Assembly (NCBI GenBank): GCA_022494885.1
Contig: JAGVSM010000484.1
Location: 124,001-188,000 of the forward strand
DNA from: Micrasema longulum
Taxonomy: Eukaryota > Arthropoda > Insecta > Trichoptera > Brachycentridae
Direction: 5' to 3'
DNA: 64,000 nucleotides
Shown here: piece by piece, positions 32,346 through 43,800 of the stretch
Position numbering within the stretch: the stretch's first letter is position 1
Layout: every line of letters begins with the position of its first letter
Program-made: the position numbers and the translations under genes
The notes under the pieces: model-generated
Told to the model about the DNA's origin: nothing
What the model saw: the letters and a program-made list of their open reading frames with translations, nothing else
The model's database searches: none

Positions 32346-35300
32346 ATGGCCCGATACGGGTCAGAATGCAAGTTGTACGTTGGAGATTTGGGAAACAATG
32401 CCAGCAAACCAGAATTGGAAGACGCCTTTAGTTATTACGGTCCATTGAGAAATGTTTGGGTCGCACGTAATCCTCCAGGATTCGCATTTGTGGAGTTTGA
32501 AGACGCCAGGGATGCCGAAGACGCGGTAAGTAACACAAGTGTGTATATTTACAGAATGTATTACTTGTACGTGCGGCATGCTAGAGAAACCGGCATCCTC
32601 TACGACGCGAATGTCTAGCGTCTTTATGTGGTCTATATTAATACGCAAATGTCAGTGTAAAGTGGTATTCAACAAAATTGAAAGTGCTGACATACTAAAT
32701 TCCAAAGAAGTGTAATATAGCTTTGTTTGTTTACTTACTATTCCTGTTTTTTTTGTTTGTTTGTATTGCATTAGAGCAGCGGCCTTTATGCCACTACGCC
32801 TCCCCGAGAAAAGTCATTTTTCCGCGCCTCCCCGTATTTATTTTTTAATGGTTATAAGAATATAGACTTGATTTAACCGTTTATTGGGCAAATAAATTAT
32901 TTAAGAACTTGAATTTTAAATATTGTATTTAAAAATACTTATTGCCCACATAAAATAAATTCGATAAAAAAATTAATTATATTTTATATATTTTCAGAAA
33001 AACTTAATTTTTCATCGGTCAATATGACCAATGATTGTTTAGTCATGTTAGAAAATAAATGTAAATAATAAAAATACATAGATATTCTTTACAAAATTTT
33101 ATTATAGAATTTAAACAAATACAAGTATAAATATCAGTAATTACATTTTTTACAACCGTTTTGACAACGGCATAAACACATAGATTTCTAGGTAACCGCG
33201 CCAACTTCACGCGGTTGGAACAAAAACTTAACCAACGACCGTTTTGGACAACGTATTGAAGTGAAATTTCTACGGGCGGCATTTGAAATATGACCCTTAA
33301 AGCGACTGGTCAATATATTAACCAATTTCAGCCTTTGCCCTGTAAAGGGTTAAATAATAAAAACTTTATTACAACCAAAAAACTAAATTACAATCAACAG
33401 AATAATAACAAGGTTATGCTATAAGTCGGCCTCGTGGTGTAGTGGTCATTTCGTTTGCCTACCATGTGAGAGGTCTCGGGTTCGATTCTTGACATGGTTG
33501 ATATGAAGTATTTATTTGAAAGGGTCTTTTTATACCTGAATATTTCATAGTCCCTGGACTGGTACTTGAAGCATAAGACTGATCATCTTACCTGCATGTA
33601 ACATAAATGATCAAGATACGCTGCAATTGGTGTACCAATACAGTGCCCTATGCACCGTTAGGTGCGGAATGGGAATGATTATGTATAACATATACATTCA
33701 TGTATTTTAATTTTGGAGAATGGTACATTATCTAAAAATTGAATGCGGGGGTGTTTTTAAAAAAAAAAATATATGGGAGTTGCATTATTTTTTTACCTTA
33801 TAATATACAAGGTTTATATTTCAAAAGAGGATTTTTCTGCAATTATATTTTTTTAAATTTATCTAAACTGCTGGGATCAGGAAGGATAAACTAAAGTGCC
33901 TGTTGACAGTAGTCAACGGGCCTTCCGTTCCACTAGAAGAGTGTTCGGCATTTTGTTCCCTACTTTGGTTTATTTTACCAATTGCCTGCACTATTTTGAC
34001 CATGCAGAATACTTCCTCTCGTATGAGTTCTTTATTACCTATCACTGATGGGATGTCGTGTAGATTTTCACCCAGACTTCTGCATCGCGCCTCCAGCTGT
34101 TGTCTCTAAAAGCTGAAAAAGGGGCAATGCATCATTAGGTGAGGGATTTCGAGGGTTGTTGTTTATTGGCACAAAGTTTATCAAATCTTGGGAGCAATGT
34201 GGAGAGTGCCACTCGTATCTCCTTTGCTACTACTAACCTGGCTCAATATTTGGTTTTCATCGCATAAATACAATGTTAAAACTGTAGAAGTACCTGCATT
34301 TATTTGCAATACAACAGTTCATACTTTCCGCTAAGATTCATACAAAATTGAATTGAAGGTTTCAATTTGAAACATTTGTTGTAGTGAGCTATCGCATACT
34401 AACTCTATCTGTTTCATTTTTTAAATATTTTTGGAGGCGTGGGTTGGAAACATTTAGAGTCTATTTTCCATCTGTATGTGAAACGTTAATGTTTGATTTA
34501 ATTTAATATCTTGGGTTCCAACAAATTATACACAAAGTTTTTACTGAATGAAGAAGTTCAGTCTTTTTTTTGTTAATAGACTATTAAACTAAGCAAAAAC
34601 ATTTTTATTATATATCGTATGATCACGCGCTATGATTTTTTAAAGTTTTGTATTTCTGAAATAACTCCGCATTTGACGTCAGAGTTCTTCACTGTCTGTT
34701 CTCCCGATTGGTTCGTTTCCGGTAAGCAAACAGGATATTCTTCACAGTTCTCATATCATTATTTGGTTATTATGAACCAGTGACGTCATTCAAATTAGTG
34801 CGTTTTTATAAAAATATTTTCATTATTTTTTCATACAATTTAATGGTCTAATTTTTACCGCGCGTAAGAAATCATTTTTTATGTCCAATTTCCCGTTGGG
34901 CTGAAGTTCCTCATTATTGCTGCTTGTTATGCTGGAACAATCAATTAGATTTTTGGACTATCATATTAATGGACTATCAAACTAAGCCAAAAAAAAAAAT
35001 ATCGCTTTGATTCTTAAAAAAGTTTCGTAATTACTCTGCCTGTGACGTCACGAGTTGTCGTCGGTGGGTTGCGCTGGCATTTAAAAATAGAGCCCTGTAG
35101 TGTCAAAATACACTAGGAAAAATAGCTACCAGGAAATCTGTAACAACGCAGTTATTGGTCAGTTAATTCACAAGAACTTGTGACTTAGTTCAAAGTAGTT
35201 AATTTCTATTAAATTGTTCATACATTTTGAAGAAACTTTACCATACAATTTATTGCTGTAATGTAACTTTTTTTATATCCTATTTCCCATAGCACTGAAC

Positions 35301-38300
35301 TTCCTCATTAGCTTAGGCCCTAAACATTATAAATAAAGAAATATCTAATTCGTAAGTGTTTGGCAATAACTATGTTTGTTTTTAGGTAAGGGGATTGGAT
35401 GGACGCACAATTTGCGGGCGTCGCGCTCGCGTGGAGATGTCCAACGGCAAGACGGGCGGCGGCGGCGGTGGGGGTGGGGGGCGCGGCTTCCGGGGCCCGC
35501 CCCCACGCTCCTCCCGCTCGGCGCGCCCCTTCCACCCTGACGACCGCTGCTATGAGTGCGGCGATCGCGGCCACTACGCGCGCGATTGTTCGCGCCTCAA
35601 CAGGCGCGGGGGCCGCAGGAGGTATACACCCCCGCAATACTCGCCCCCTCTGTCCCCTGCCTCTGTCTGGGATGAACGGCCCTCCGTTATCAAATAAATC
35701 TCAATTAAATGGTTCCATGACATGGACATGATAAAAGTTGGAATAGTCGGCGCTCATGCATTAGGAGATGTATGAATGTAGAGGAAACGAGGTCTGTATG
35801 GAAAGACAGAGTGATATGGCGTTCTATCCTCTCTGCCTACTCTTACAGGGAAACAGCACTATGGTTTTTTTCTCTTTAAATTGTTCCATGCGTTATAAAA
35901 TAATCTGCCCTATGTTATCACTACACAAATTACAGGTAGGTATTAATTCTGGTAATTAGTATGAATATGCCAATGTTTAAGAAGCGCATAATAAAGGTTT
36001 CACCATTTTTTGTTTAAGTGTCTTAATATTTTTCAAAATTATTATTGTTTGAACTTTGATACAATTTTAAATAGGACCAAGTGCGTACATTTTCACGGTC
36101 GCCGTCCATATGTGTCTTCTTTTTTGGGTGATCCTGTGTAATTTGAGTTCGTCCCGGCTACCATTGCAGAAACCATCCTCTGGGTAAACTATGTTTCATC
36201 GTTCAATGAAAGTGAGACTTGGGTGTACTGATGTATTTTATTTTATTTTATTCTGAAAACATTCAGTCATACATAATAAGTATGAAAAACAACAATTTTT
36301 TTAACATAAAAAGACCAATTAAGTTTTCATAAATTATGAAAAAGATTTAAACATGAAATGTGACAAAAAATAAATAAATAATAAGAATATCAAGTGAGAA
36401 AAGAATAATTTTTAACATTTGCGTTCTCCATGGAGGTAATAAATGAAAATAAATAAAAATACCGATATGACAAGCTTTTATTTAGAGACCACACAAATAC
36501 AAAAGTGGATAAGGCGTATAGACTTCCAGGGTTTATCTTACGAATCTCCAAGCCACTCTCATCACCAGATACATTCAAACTTCTTAACTATACTTATGTA
36601 CGTAGTCGACTCGAATTCGCTTCATTAGTATGGTCCCCTCAGTATAATGTATTTATTAATCAAATTGAGAACATTCAAAAGAAATTTATAAGGAGCCTGG
36701 AATATCATTTTTTTAACTTACAAAAACAATCATACCTCAAATTAATTTGTTCCCGTAAAAATTGTAATGGACTCTGTATTAATGTGGACATTTTTAACTG
36801 CATGTTCCATTTATATAGAAAATTTGTTTGTGGGATAGTTGCTGAATGTACATCTCAAGTGGTTTATAATATGTATGTGTACCACATGTAATGTATGTTT
36901 TATATATGCATTCATATATGTTTGCATGGATGGCTCGGAGTGTGCATTCGGTATTTTTTTTATTTATTGTCTCCATGGAAAATGCTAATGATAACAATTA
37001 TTCTTTTCTTGCCTAAATTTTTTCTTTATTCCTTTTTTGTCACATTTAATGTTTTCATCTTTGAAAATTCATTTATAAAAAACTTAATTGTTCTTTCGAC
37101 GTTAGAAAATCGTTGTTTTTAATACTTATTATACATTACTGTATGTCGAATAAAATAAGATAAAAGAAAATAAAATAAAATAATTAAATTGATAGAAAAT
37201 TCACTTTCGTATTGACAAAAACAATACATTAAAAACTTGTTTAAATTTTGGCACATTCACCCTAATTACAGAAAGGTTTTATATTTATTCATATTATTTA
37301 TTATCGTACAGAATATTATTATACTATTTACTTATTTATTACTAATTTTTATCCATAATTATATAGTGGTCCATATAAATAATTAATCTGTAATCTCTAT
37401 AAGAATTTATTTGATAATTTGGGCATCATGCTCGTATTATTATAATCTCCCAGTGTGGAATATTAAAATGCAGAGTGATTCAGCACACTTTTAGTGTAAA
37501 CATCGCTCGTATTAGTAGAACAATAAACGCTCGGCTATCTGCCGAGTTACAATATATATATTTCAATACTGTAGTGTGAGAGATGACGAGAGAACACTGC
37601 TCAGTGGATGTAAGAGTGGTGAGGAGGGGGAGTGTTGGTGTCCGGAACAGATATAACTTACATTGGTGCTGCTATGTTTTATAGGTTATTGTTACCCACT
37701 GTATCAGTGCTTATACTGGCCGGTAGTTGAGCCTCGTAGCTTCTCTGCGCTCCTAGGAGAGTATTCCCTTCCTTCTCTACCCGGCCACTGTCTGTGTGAG
37801 AGTAAGCGGAGAAACAGATATAGCTCTGCGACTTCCTTCAGCCCACGTTAGCTCCTCTTCTCCGTCTGATCACGATCGCCGATCTTTCCGTTTATGAGAC
37901 GCGCACACTGTTACGTGAGTTATGTACGTTTACAAAATACAACATTTTTACTAATGTCACTTTTCAGAGCTTATTTTAGTCTGTATTACTCTGTCTCCGA
38001 GTTCATTACTACTCCCAACACCGACACACTGCAGCTGCGCTACCCTCCTAGAACCATCAGATATTCTGCCATCTCAGCACTGCAACTCTTCATTTTATAT
38101 TACTTGTGTTTAGATTTACTGGAGCCATATTGCTAGTTAAAACTTGTATCTCCCTGCATTATAATATAGAAAACTCGCAATATTTGTTGTGAATGGTACA
38201 ACATGTACCCGCTTTTACTTCTTACCGTAATTTCAGTGATTTATAACAATATTCTTTATCTTTTCAATTAAATGTATATTAAATTGTGTGGGTATTACAA

Positions 38301-38865
38301 AATTAATGAATAAGTTTTGGTTGCCGAGGTAATACATTCATTTGAAACAATAGAAATTTAAATGGTATACAGGTGCACAGCACAAAAGACAGACACATTC
38401 TTTAATGTAGTAAAATCTGGTTAACGTTATAAAAATGTAGATTTTTGTTGAATTTTTATATGGGTTTATAAATATGTATTTTTATGGCATACTAATTTTT
38501 ATGAAATATCTTCTAAATCAAGACTCAATCCTATAAGAAAACAATTATAATATATTTACATAGCTGGGCCGCTTGTCATTTGAGCGAAGCCCCTAAAACA
38601 ATTTATTATATGTAATTTTTATAATTATAAACATTTATTATATGAAATATTGGTTCCTGTATTGATTTAGTGTGGTTGGTGTTTCAGGTCTCGCTCTAAG
38701 TCCCGCTCCAAGTCGCGTTCACGTTCTCGTTCCCGCAGGACACGCAGCCGCACCGTGTCGCGCTCTCGCTCGCGTTCTCCGCGCCGCTCGCGCACTCCTC
38801 GCCGCACGCGCTCGCGCACCGCCTCCCCCACCAGCGCTCCTGCTCCTGCCACCAACGGGGATTAA
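32346..38865 (+). CDS. xl6: SR splicing factor with RRM, CCHC zinc knuckle and RS domain (SRSF7/xl6 type)
   Basis: Coding exons 32346-32525, 35386-35621 and 38688-38865 (TAA) join in phase to give 197 aa. The RRM occupies about residues 8-79: RNP2 LYVGDL (10-15), RNP1 GFAFVEFE (45-52) and the family signature VWVARNPPG. Residues 84-92 are nine glycines. A zinc knuckle [14 protein letters not shown] (115-128, CX2CX4HX4C) follows; it distinguishes SRSF7/9G8 and Drosophila xl6 from SRSF3/Rbp1. The C-terminus is an RS domain ([14 protein letters not shown], later [10 protein letters not shown]) ending in PAPATNGD. It binds exonic enhancers and promotes splicing and mRNA export in the nucleus; activity depends on RS phosphorylation. 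Exons 2 and 3 are strikingly GC-rich against AT-rich introns. Intron 2 (3.1 kb) could be retained; see 35622-35697. Confidence 0.96.
33424..33690 (+). mobile_element. tRNA-derived SINE family B, best copy
   Basis: The tRNA-like head has A box tggtgtagtggtca and B box gggttcgattctt. The body contains 'tccctggactggtacttgaa', 'aagactgatcatcttac', 'gatacgctgcaattgg' and 'cagtgccctatgcaccgtta'. Located in SR-gene intron 1. Confidence 0.8.
33860..34200 (-). mobile_element. LINE C-terminal fragment
   Basis: The minus-strand translation, with one break, gives [26 protein letters not shown], then [11 protein letters not shown] and VQAIGKI. The layout resembles the cysteine/histidine tail after the reverse transcriptase or RNase H of R1/I-type LINEs. 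Assigned by layout only. Confidence 0.5.
34545..34915. mobile_element. CRE-bearing TIR element, copy 2
   Basis: Termini are gaagaagttcag and its inverse ctgaagttcctcatt. It contains two perfect TGACGTCA sites (34674-34681 and 34781-34788). Length is about 370 bp and it is non-coding. SR-gene intron 1. Confidence 0.75.
34972..35310. mobile_element. CRE-bearing TIR element, copy 3 (left end degraded)
   Basis: Starts with family sequence 'ggactatcaaactaagcc' and ends cactgaacttcctcatta. A perfect TGACGTCA lies at 35043-35050. It ends only about 75 bp before SR exon 2. Confidence 0.7.
35622..35697 (+). other. xl6: Retained-intron coding extension of the SR gene
   Basis: If intron 2 is not removed, the frame continues 25 codons ([19 protein letters not shown] ...) to TAA at 35695-35697, overlapping AATAAA at about 35692. 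The resulting protein would keep the RRM and zinc knuckle but lack the RS domain. The donor (ag|gtatac) is weaker than the usual gtaagt. Whether this isoform is made is inference. Confidence 0.45.
36440..37145 (+). mobile_element. Jockey-like LINE C-terminal fragment
   Basis: The translation includes [20 protein letters not shown] and then [14 protein letters not shown], the characteristic C-terminal reverse transcriptase block (YVRSxLExxSxVWSP ... IExIQKKFxR) of jockey-type LINEs. Frameshifts are present. The right end is an A-rich ataaaataagataaaag tail near 37140. SR-gene intron 2. Confidence 0.8.
37560..38150. other. Unclassified, relatively GC-rich part of SR-gene intron 2
   Basis: This stretch is markedly richer in G/C than its surroundings and contains a small hairpin (gctcggctatctgccgag at about 37531). 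I found no domain in any frame. Possibilities are an old mobile element or an alternative cassette ('poison') exon, which SR genes often carry in this position. Neither could be shown from sequence alone. Confidence 0.3.
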
Positions 38866-39357
38866 ACATTTATGTTTCTTTTATCTTCTAGCATTTATTT
38901 GTTTAATTTTTAATAACCATTTCATTACTTTTGATATTGGGAGACACTTAGCAGTGAAATATACACTCAACAAGGTTTTTTGTGTCCATAGTTTATTTTT
39001 ACATAAATACATTTCTGATTTGAGGGACCATCTCCATAAGCCATTTCCTTTCCTAGATCCCATCCCACTTACAGTTGTTTGAGATGCTTCCCAATGAAGT
39101 TATACACGCCTTAAATATTTATTTTATGTCTTTCAAAAAGTTAAAGCGAGAGAAACTATATTTTTTAGTTCTTGGTTAAAATAATTTGTTTCAAAGATGA
39201 CGCAACCTATTTGGTTTTATTTTCTTTTGAGAAAATATGGCTTAGTTAAGAAAACTGAAAATATTTCCACAGTTATTTTAATACCCGCTATGTAGGAAAT
39301 TATAGATGCTGCAGATCTTTCAAAGTATAGCATTTTGTTTTGTATAAACAATGTGTT

Positions 39358-39458
39358 TTGTGCTGGTATTGCGAACACGTTTACAGCGTCCTATAGCGCG
39401 TATTTAGTACGTAAAAACGCGCTTGAACCGGGTTCGGAATACCAGACCTGGCAGTATT
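39358..39458. mobile_element. Small palindromic MITE, relative of 27486-27606
   Basis: Outer arms tggtattgcgaac and gttcggaatacca are inverses. Inner arms gcgcgtatttagtacg and cgtaaaaacgcgc pair as well. Length is about 100 bp, in the 3' region of the SR gene. Confidence 0.55.
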
Positions 39459-39576
39459 AACCTTTACTTAATGTGAATTGAATATAAAATGAATTGGTAT
39501 TGCCAAATTAACATGTCCTGACTCTGTAAAAAGTTATTTTATTACATACATCTATGAAACATTTGTAATTTTGATC

Positions 39577-39582
39577 AATAAA
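39577..39582 (+). other. Candidate poly(A) signal of the SR gene
   Basis: AATAAA about 710 nt after the stop codon. This is the first convincing canonical hexamer seen downstream of exon 3. Confidence 0.45.
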
Positions 39583-39599
39583 TGAGTTTTTAATACAAA

Positions 39600-40688
39600 G
39601 ACATTTGAATATTTATTTTATCCCAATCAAATATCAGGTAAAAAAACAATGAATTGACATGTTTAAGAAGTGAAGACATGTTTAACACTTGTGTACAATG
39701 GCAATGATGCTAAACAGACGAGCAAAACTTTGAATTCCACATTTTTGTGGTCAAAAAAAATTTCCAAAAAAATTTCCTACCAGCCCTGCATTAGTTGGGC
39801 TATAATATAATATGGCAATTGGGTATCATGAATGTCGATCTTTATTTTTAGCTTGTCTTTATATTCATAATTTTCATTTACAAAATTCATTATTCAAAAA
39901 CACTCAGGTTGGTATGGAAATTGGGTCATAATCAGTTAATTCTATAATAAATTACGCGTTGAAAAATTATAATTGGCACAAAATGCATCCAATTAGAATG
40001 GAGTGCGTCTGACTTTCAAAAAAAATATTATAAAAATGGTAAATAATAAATTTTAATTAAAATTAAAAATATGCTATACGAATGTATTTATAAAAGTCTC
40101 AGTAGTATAATCTGCCAGTCAACTGCAACTAGGTGCTACTTCAAAAACTGTTAAAATGAGTACAGGTTCTGAACACGGATAGATGATGATGATGATGATT
40201 CATCTTCAAGTTACAAATGTACGTTTTGATAGTTTTATCATCATTGGGCTATGTCAATCTAAAATAATCGACATACATGTCTGTTGCGTCACTGAATATC
40301 ATACTGTGCTTACCAAAATAGGTGGATTCGTACGTACAAGTGTGATTATGTACGCATACTGTGATCAATTTGAATTGTTGTTTTTCTGTTATCTAAATAG
40401 TTAAATAAGAAAGCAATATTTGTATTTAGAAAAAATAACTAAGTGTAAGTATGCATAAAAATTGCACAAATTATATGGCGACCTTGAAAAAATAAAAATA
40501 GTTTTCCCCATTTTTTACAAGATTGAATTTTAAGATTCCATATCATTTCAGATGTTAATTTTCTCGATCTAAGTATTTTTTAAGCAGAATTGTGTACAAG
40601 AGTTCAAATATCGCGCGGAATATATTTAAAAAAACGAAATACTCATACAACATACCCCGTAATCAAAGTAATTTAAATGAAAGAATTA
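39600..40688. other. Spacer between SR gene and Pde11
   Basis: AT-rich. A (gat)n run at about 40177-40200 is the only structure noticed. Promoter and upstream exons of Pde11 may lie here or further left; none could be supported. Confidence 0.4.
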
Positions 40689-40847
40689 ATGGGCTATAAA
40701 GTATTTAAAAATAAAAAACAAGTAAACATTGGGAATGACAGCAGTTGTGAAAATTCTGTGAAAACTGCGAAATGTGCGAAGTGTTTGATCATAACTGGGT
40801 CAGTGAGGCCTGGAAACCTTCATAATTCGTATGATTTGGATGATTAG
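40689..40847 (+). other. 52-codon open frame ending in TAG, in phase with Pde11
   Basis: Starts ATG at 40689 (MGYKVFKNKK) and includes the Cys-rich CENSVKTAKCAKC. It ends at TAG 40845-40847, exactly 12 nt before the Pde11 ATG at 40860 and in the same frame. It may be an upstream ORF, intron sequence before an acceptor ending in that TAG, or an N-terminal extension separated by a stop. Confidence 0.4.
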
Positions 40848-40859
40848 AATTGCAAAAAT

Positions 40860-43800
40860 ATGGATGACGCTTCTGTGGTTACTAGTGAAAAACATTTCCC
40901 ATTTAGCAAACATCTCGAAGTTAGTGATCCAGGAAAAATCCTAGAATTATGCAGTTCTCTGGTGGAAAAGAATTCATCCGATTTACAAAGGAAAATAAAT
41001 ATTTATGTAATAAAACTAATATTTTCTCTTTTATAAAAAAATATATATCTAATAGTGTCTCCAATTTTTTGAAAACCTCTTAAAAACATTTTTAATTTAA
41101 ATAAAAAATATTAAGTGTAAACAGAAAAATAACACAATAATTATATTTGTTCTGATTTTAAAATGATCATCTTTCAGTGCATAAGTATTGTACATTTTCC
41201 TATACATACATATATATATTTGTATTTATATTTTTTAAAGTCTACATAATTTTATATTATTCCATTCTGACATCCAACATTATACTTTTTTTAAGTGCAA
41301 ATTTGGAAATCGAATTTTTCGTGTTTATTCTATGAATGTAGCTGCAAAATGAGACGGGTGCCAAAACATGCTTCCTCATGACATTACTGGATGCTGCAGA
41401 GGAAGCCATCATCCAAGTTATTGGGGATAAAGCCCTCGAAAAGCCTCTTAGACTATCGGTATGTATATAAAAAAATTCATTATTACAAATATCTAATGCA
41501 AACGCTTCTTGATAAATCATTCTGTTAATAATTATTACCACAGCTTGAATCCTATTTTATCTAATGTGAATATTTACGACTAACTGAAAATGGCATCCAA
41601 ATAGAAATACTGCGATAAATCATAAAATAAAACAAAGATTCGTTTTTAAAATTAAGAAAAAAAAATGGATTCTTGCCTGAAGACTCCACAAAATATTTTT
41701 TCATTGTGATGATTTTTTCCATTTAATAAAATATTTACACATTACAACAGAGATGGAGAAAGTTTAAGAAAAGGAAATATGGAAGTCTAGGCATTTACGG
41801 GGCTTATGACTCGTCATTGGCTGGTTTAAGTGGTCACTTTATACTCACCATTCTGCCTATATTTGAATATTCATATTTTCTCAAACTTTCTATCTGTTGA
41901 CTTTTGTGAAGTAAAAGAGCTGAGATCTTTATTAATGTGGGTGAGATTCATCTGACTGAAATTTTTTCAGCTGCTAGGAAATGACTGAAGATATTTCTCA
42001 AGTTGTATACTTCATCTTGAACCAGTTGGTTTAATCAACAATATTTTAAGTTTGTCCAAATTTTATTAAAATACTAACAATTTTCACTCTTTCAACAAAA
42101 AAATAAAATGGCTAGTCTATCATACACCCTATTTGCACATATTTAAACTCTATTGGATTTTAATTTAATCTTGTGTTGGATATTATTTGGAAACACAATA
42201 AAATTTAGATTTTTATGTCGTCAGGTTTCTGGTACAAGTTGGTAACTACATTTTACGAGTTGTGATATACATATTGCACTTTTAAAGTTAAAAGCTCATC
42301 CCAAATCAAAAATTCAAATAAAACTCTCAGCTGCAAAACATTATTTTTTGTGTTTATATAATACTTTTGAAATATTTTTATTTACTTTTTAAATAAAATT
42401 AAAATATTATTTGATGCCATTTATGAAGACATCTCATTTTTTGAATATTTTTAGTTACCAATCCTTCGATTTTAATTTATTTTTTCTTGTGTTTATTATG
42501 TATTGATAGGTATTACTACAGAGATTGACTATCTCATAGTGAAGGGGATATGGAAGTCTAGGTTATGACTTGTCAGGGGTTATGCCTTGTCATTGGGTGG
42601 TTTAAGTGATTAGTTTGACAAAAAATGTTTGTAAGAATACTCCAAATACAAGAAAAAGTAAAAAATATATTATGCACAGGTATGAAAAACAGTGCATTTA
42701 AAGGACTTACGACTTATCATTTAGCTTTTTTACATCACAAAAATCAATAAAAGAATTCAAGAAATATGAATGTACACACATAATTGTAGATTTTACAGTC
42801 TGCAATGTGATCACTTAAATTGTACAGTCCTCCTTAGAACAGGTTATCCTAGTGAGGGGGTCTCTTAAATCAAATTTGTATACAATATTTTCATATAAGA
42901 TAGATTTTTTAAAAGCCACGTGGCTCATAAGTCATAAGCCATGTAAATGCCTAATCTTTACATCCCTTTTTTATAAAGTTCTCCATCTATCTCGGAGTAT
43001 TGATTAAGACAGGAAATAATTAAAAAGAGGCTTAGATAAAAGCGATGATTAATTCATTTGTGATCTGAGCAAAGTCAGTAATATTACATTTACGTATATT
43101 ATAATATGAGTCATACGTTGCTGACAGTAAGTATTATATAGTGGAATTATTATTATCTCATCATTTATAGTGACAAAGGTAAATTTAAGGAGAGATAACT
43201 GTGTCAAGATATTTAATCCATTTAACTCGATGTCCGTCACACTATTTCCTATTTTACTGACTGTAACTTTGGAACTTCACGTAGCAACACATCTGTAATT
43301 AAATGATTATCGAAATTTTCTGGGGTAGTGGTGAGAAATAATCATGTTTCTCTTGTAATTTATTTCCCAGTTATTCTGGATTATATTATTTAAATTTTAC
43401 ACATTCCACCTAATTAAAAGTTACCAAGAAAAGTACCAATTACCAATGACTTATCTATTATGAAAATTAAGGTAAACTGATTGAAGTAAATTAGTAAATA
43501 GGTATAATAATATTGAGTTTTTCAAAAAAGAATCATTAAAAAAATATATATATTTTCAAATATGTGAATATACTATAATATTATGAATGTATTGTTTGTA
43601 CATGAATACATAGTTTAAAAATAATTTAAGTAGATTTTTTATTTGGCGTTCATCAATACAATAAATTGAGGTTGATAAAAAGTTATAAAAAATATATTTT
43701 CAAGTCAATAAATATGACATTTTTACAAATCGGGAATAACGCTAAAAATAGATTTCATAATAATTTAATTTTAAAAATTCAAAACATAAAAAGACTATTA

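Noticed and set aside
32161..32448. Upstream frame through SR exon 1
   Set aside because: It runs in a different frame from the RRM and has no domain. The ATG at 32346 gives the family N-terminus.
35320..35637. Minus-strand Ala/Val-rich frame over SR exon 2
   Set aside because: It is produced by the GC-rich codons of the zinc-knuckle exon on the other strand. The same applies to 38667-38855 over the RS exon.
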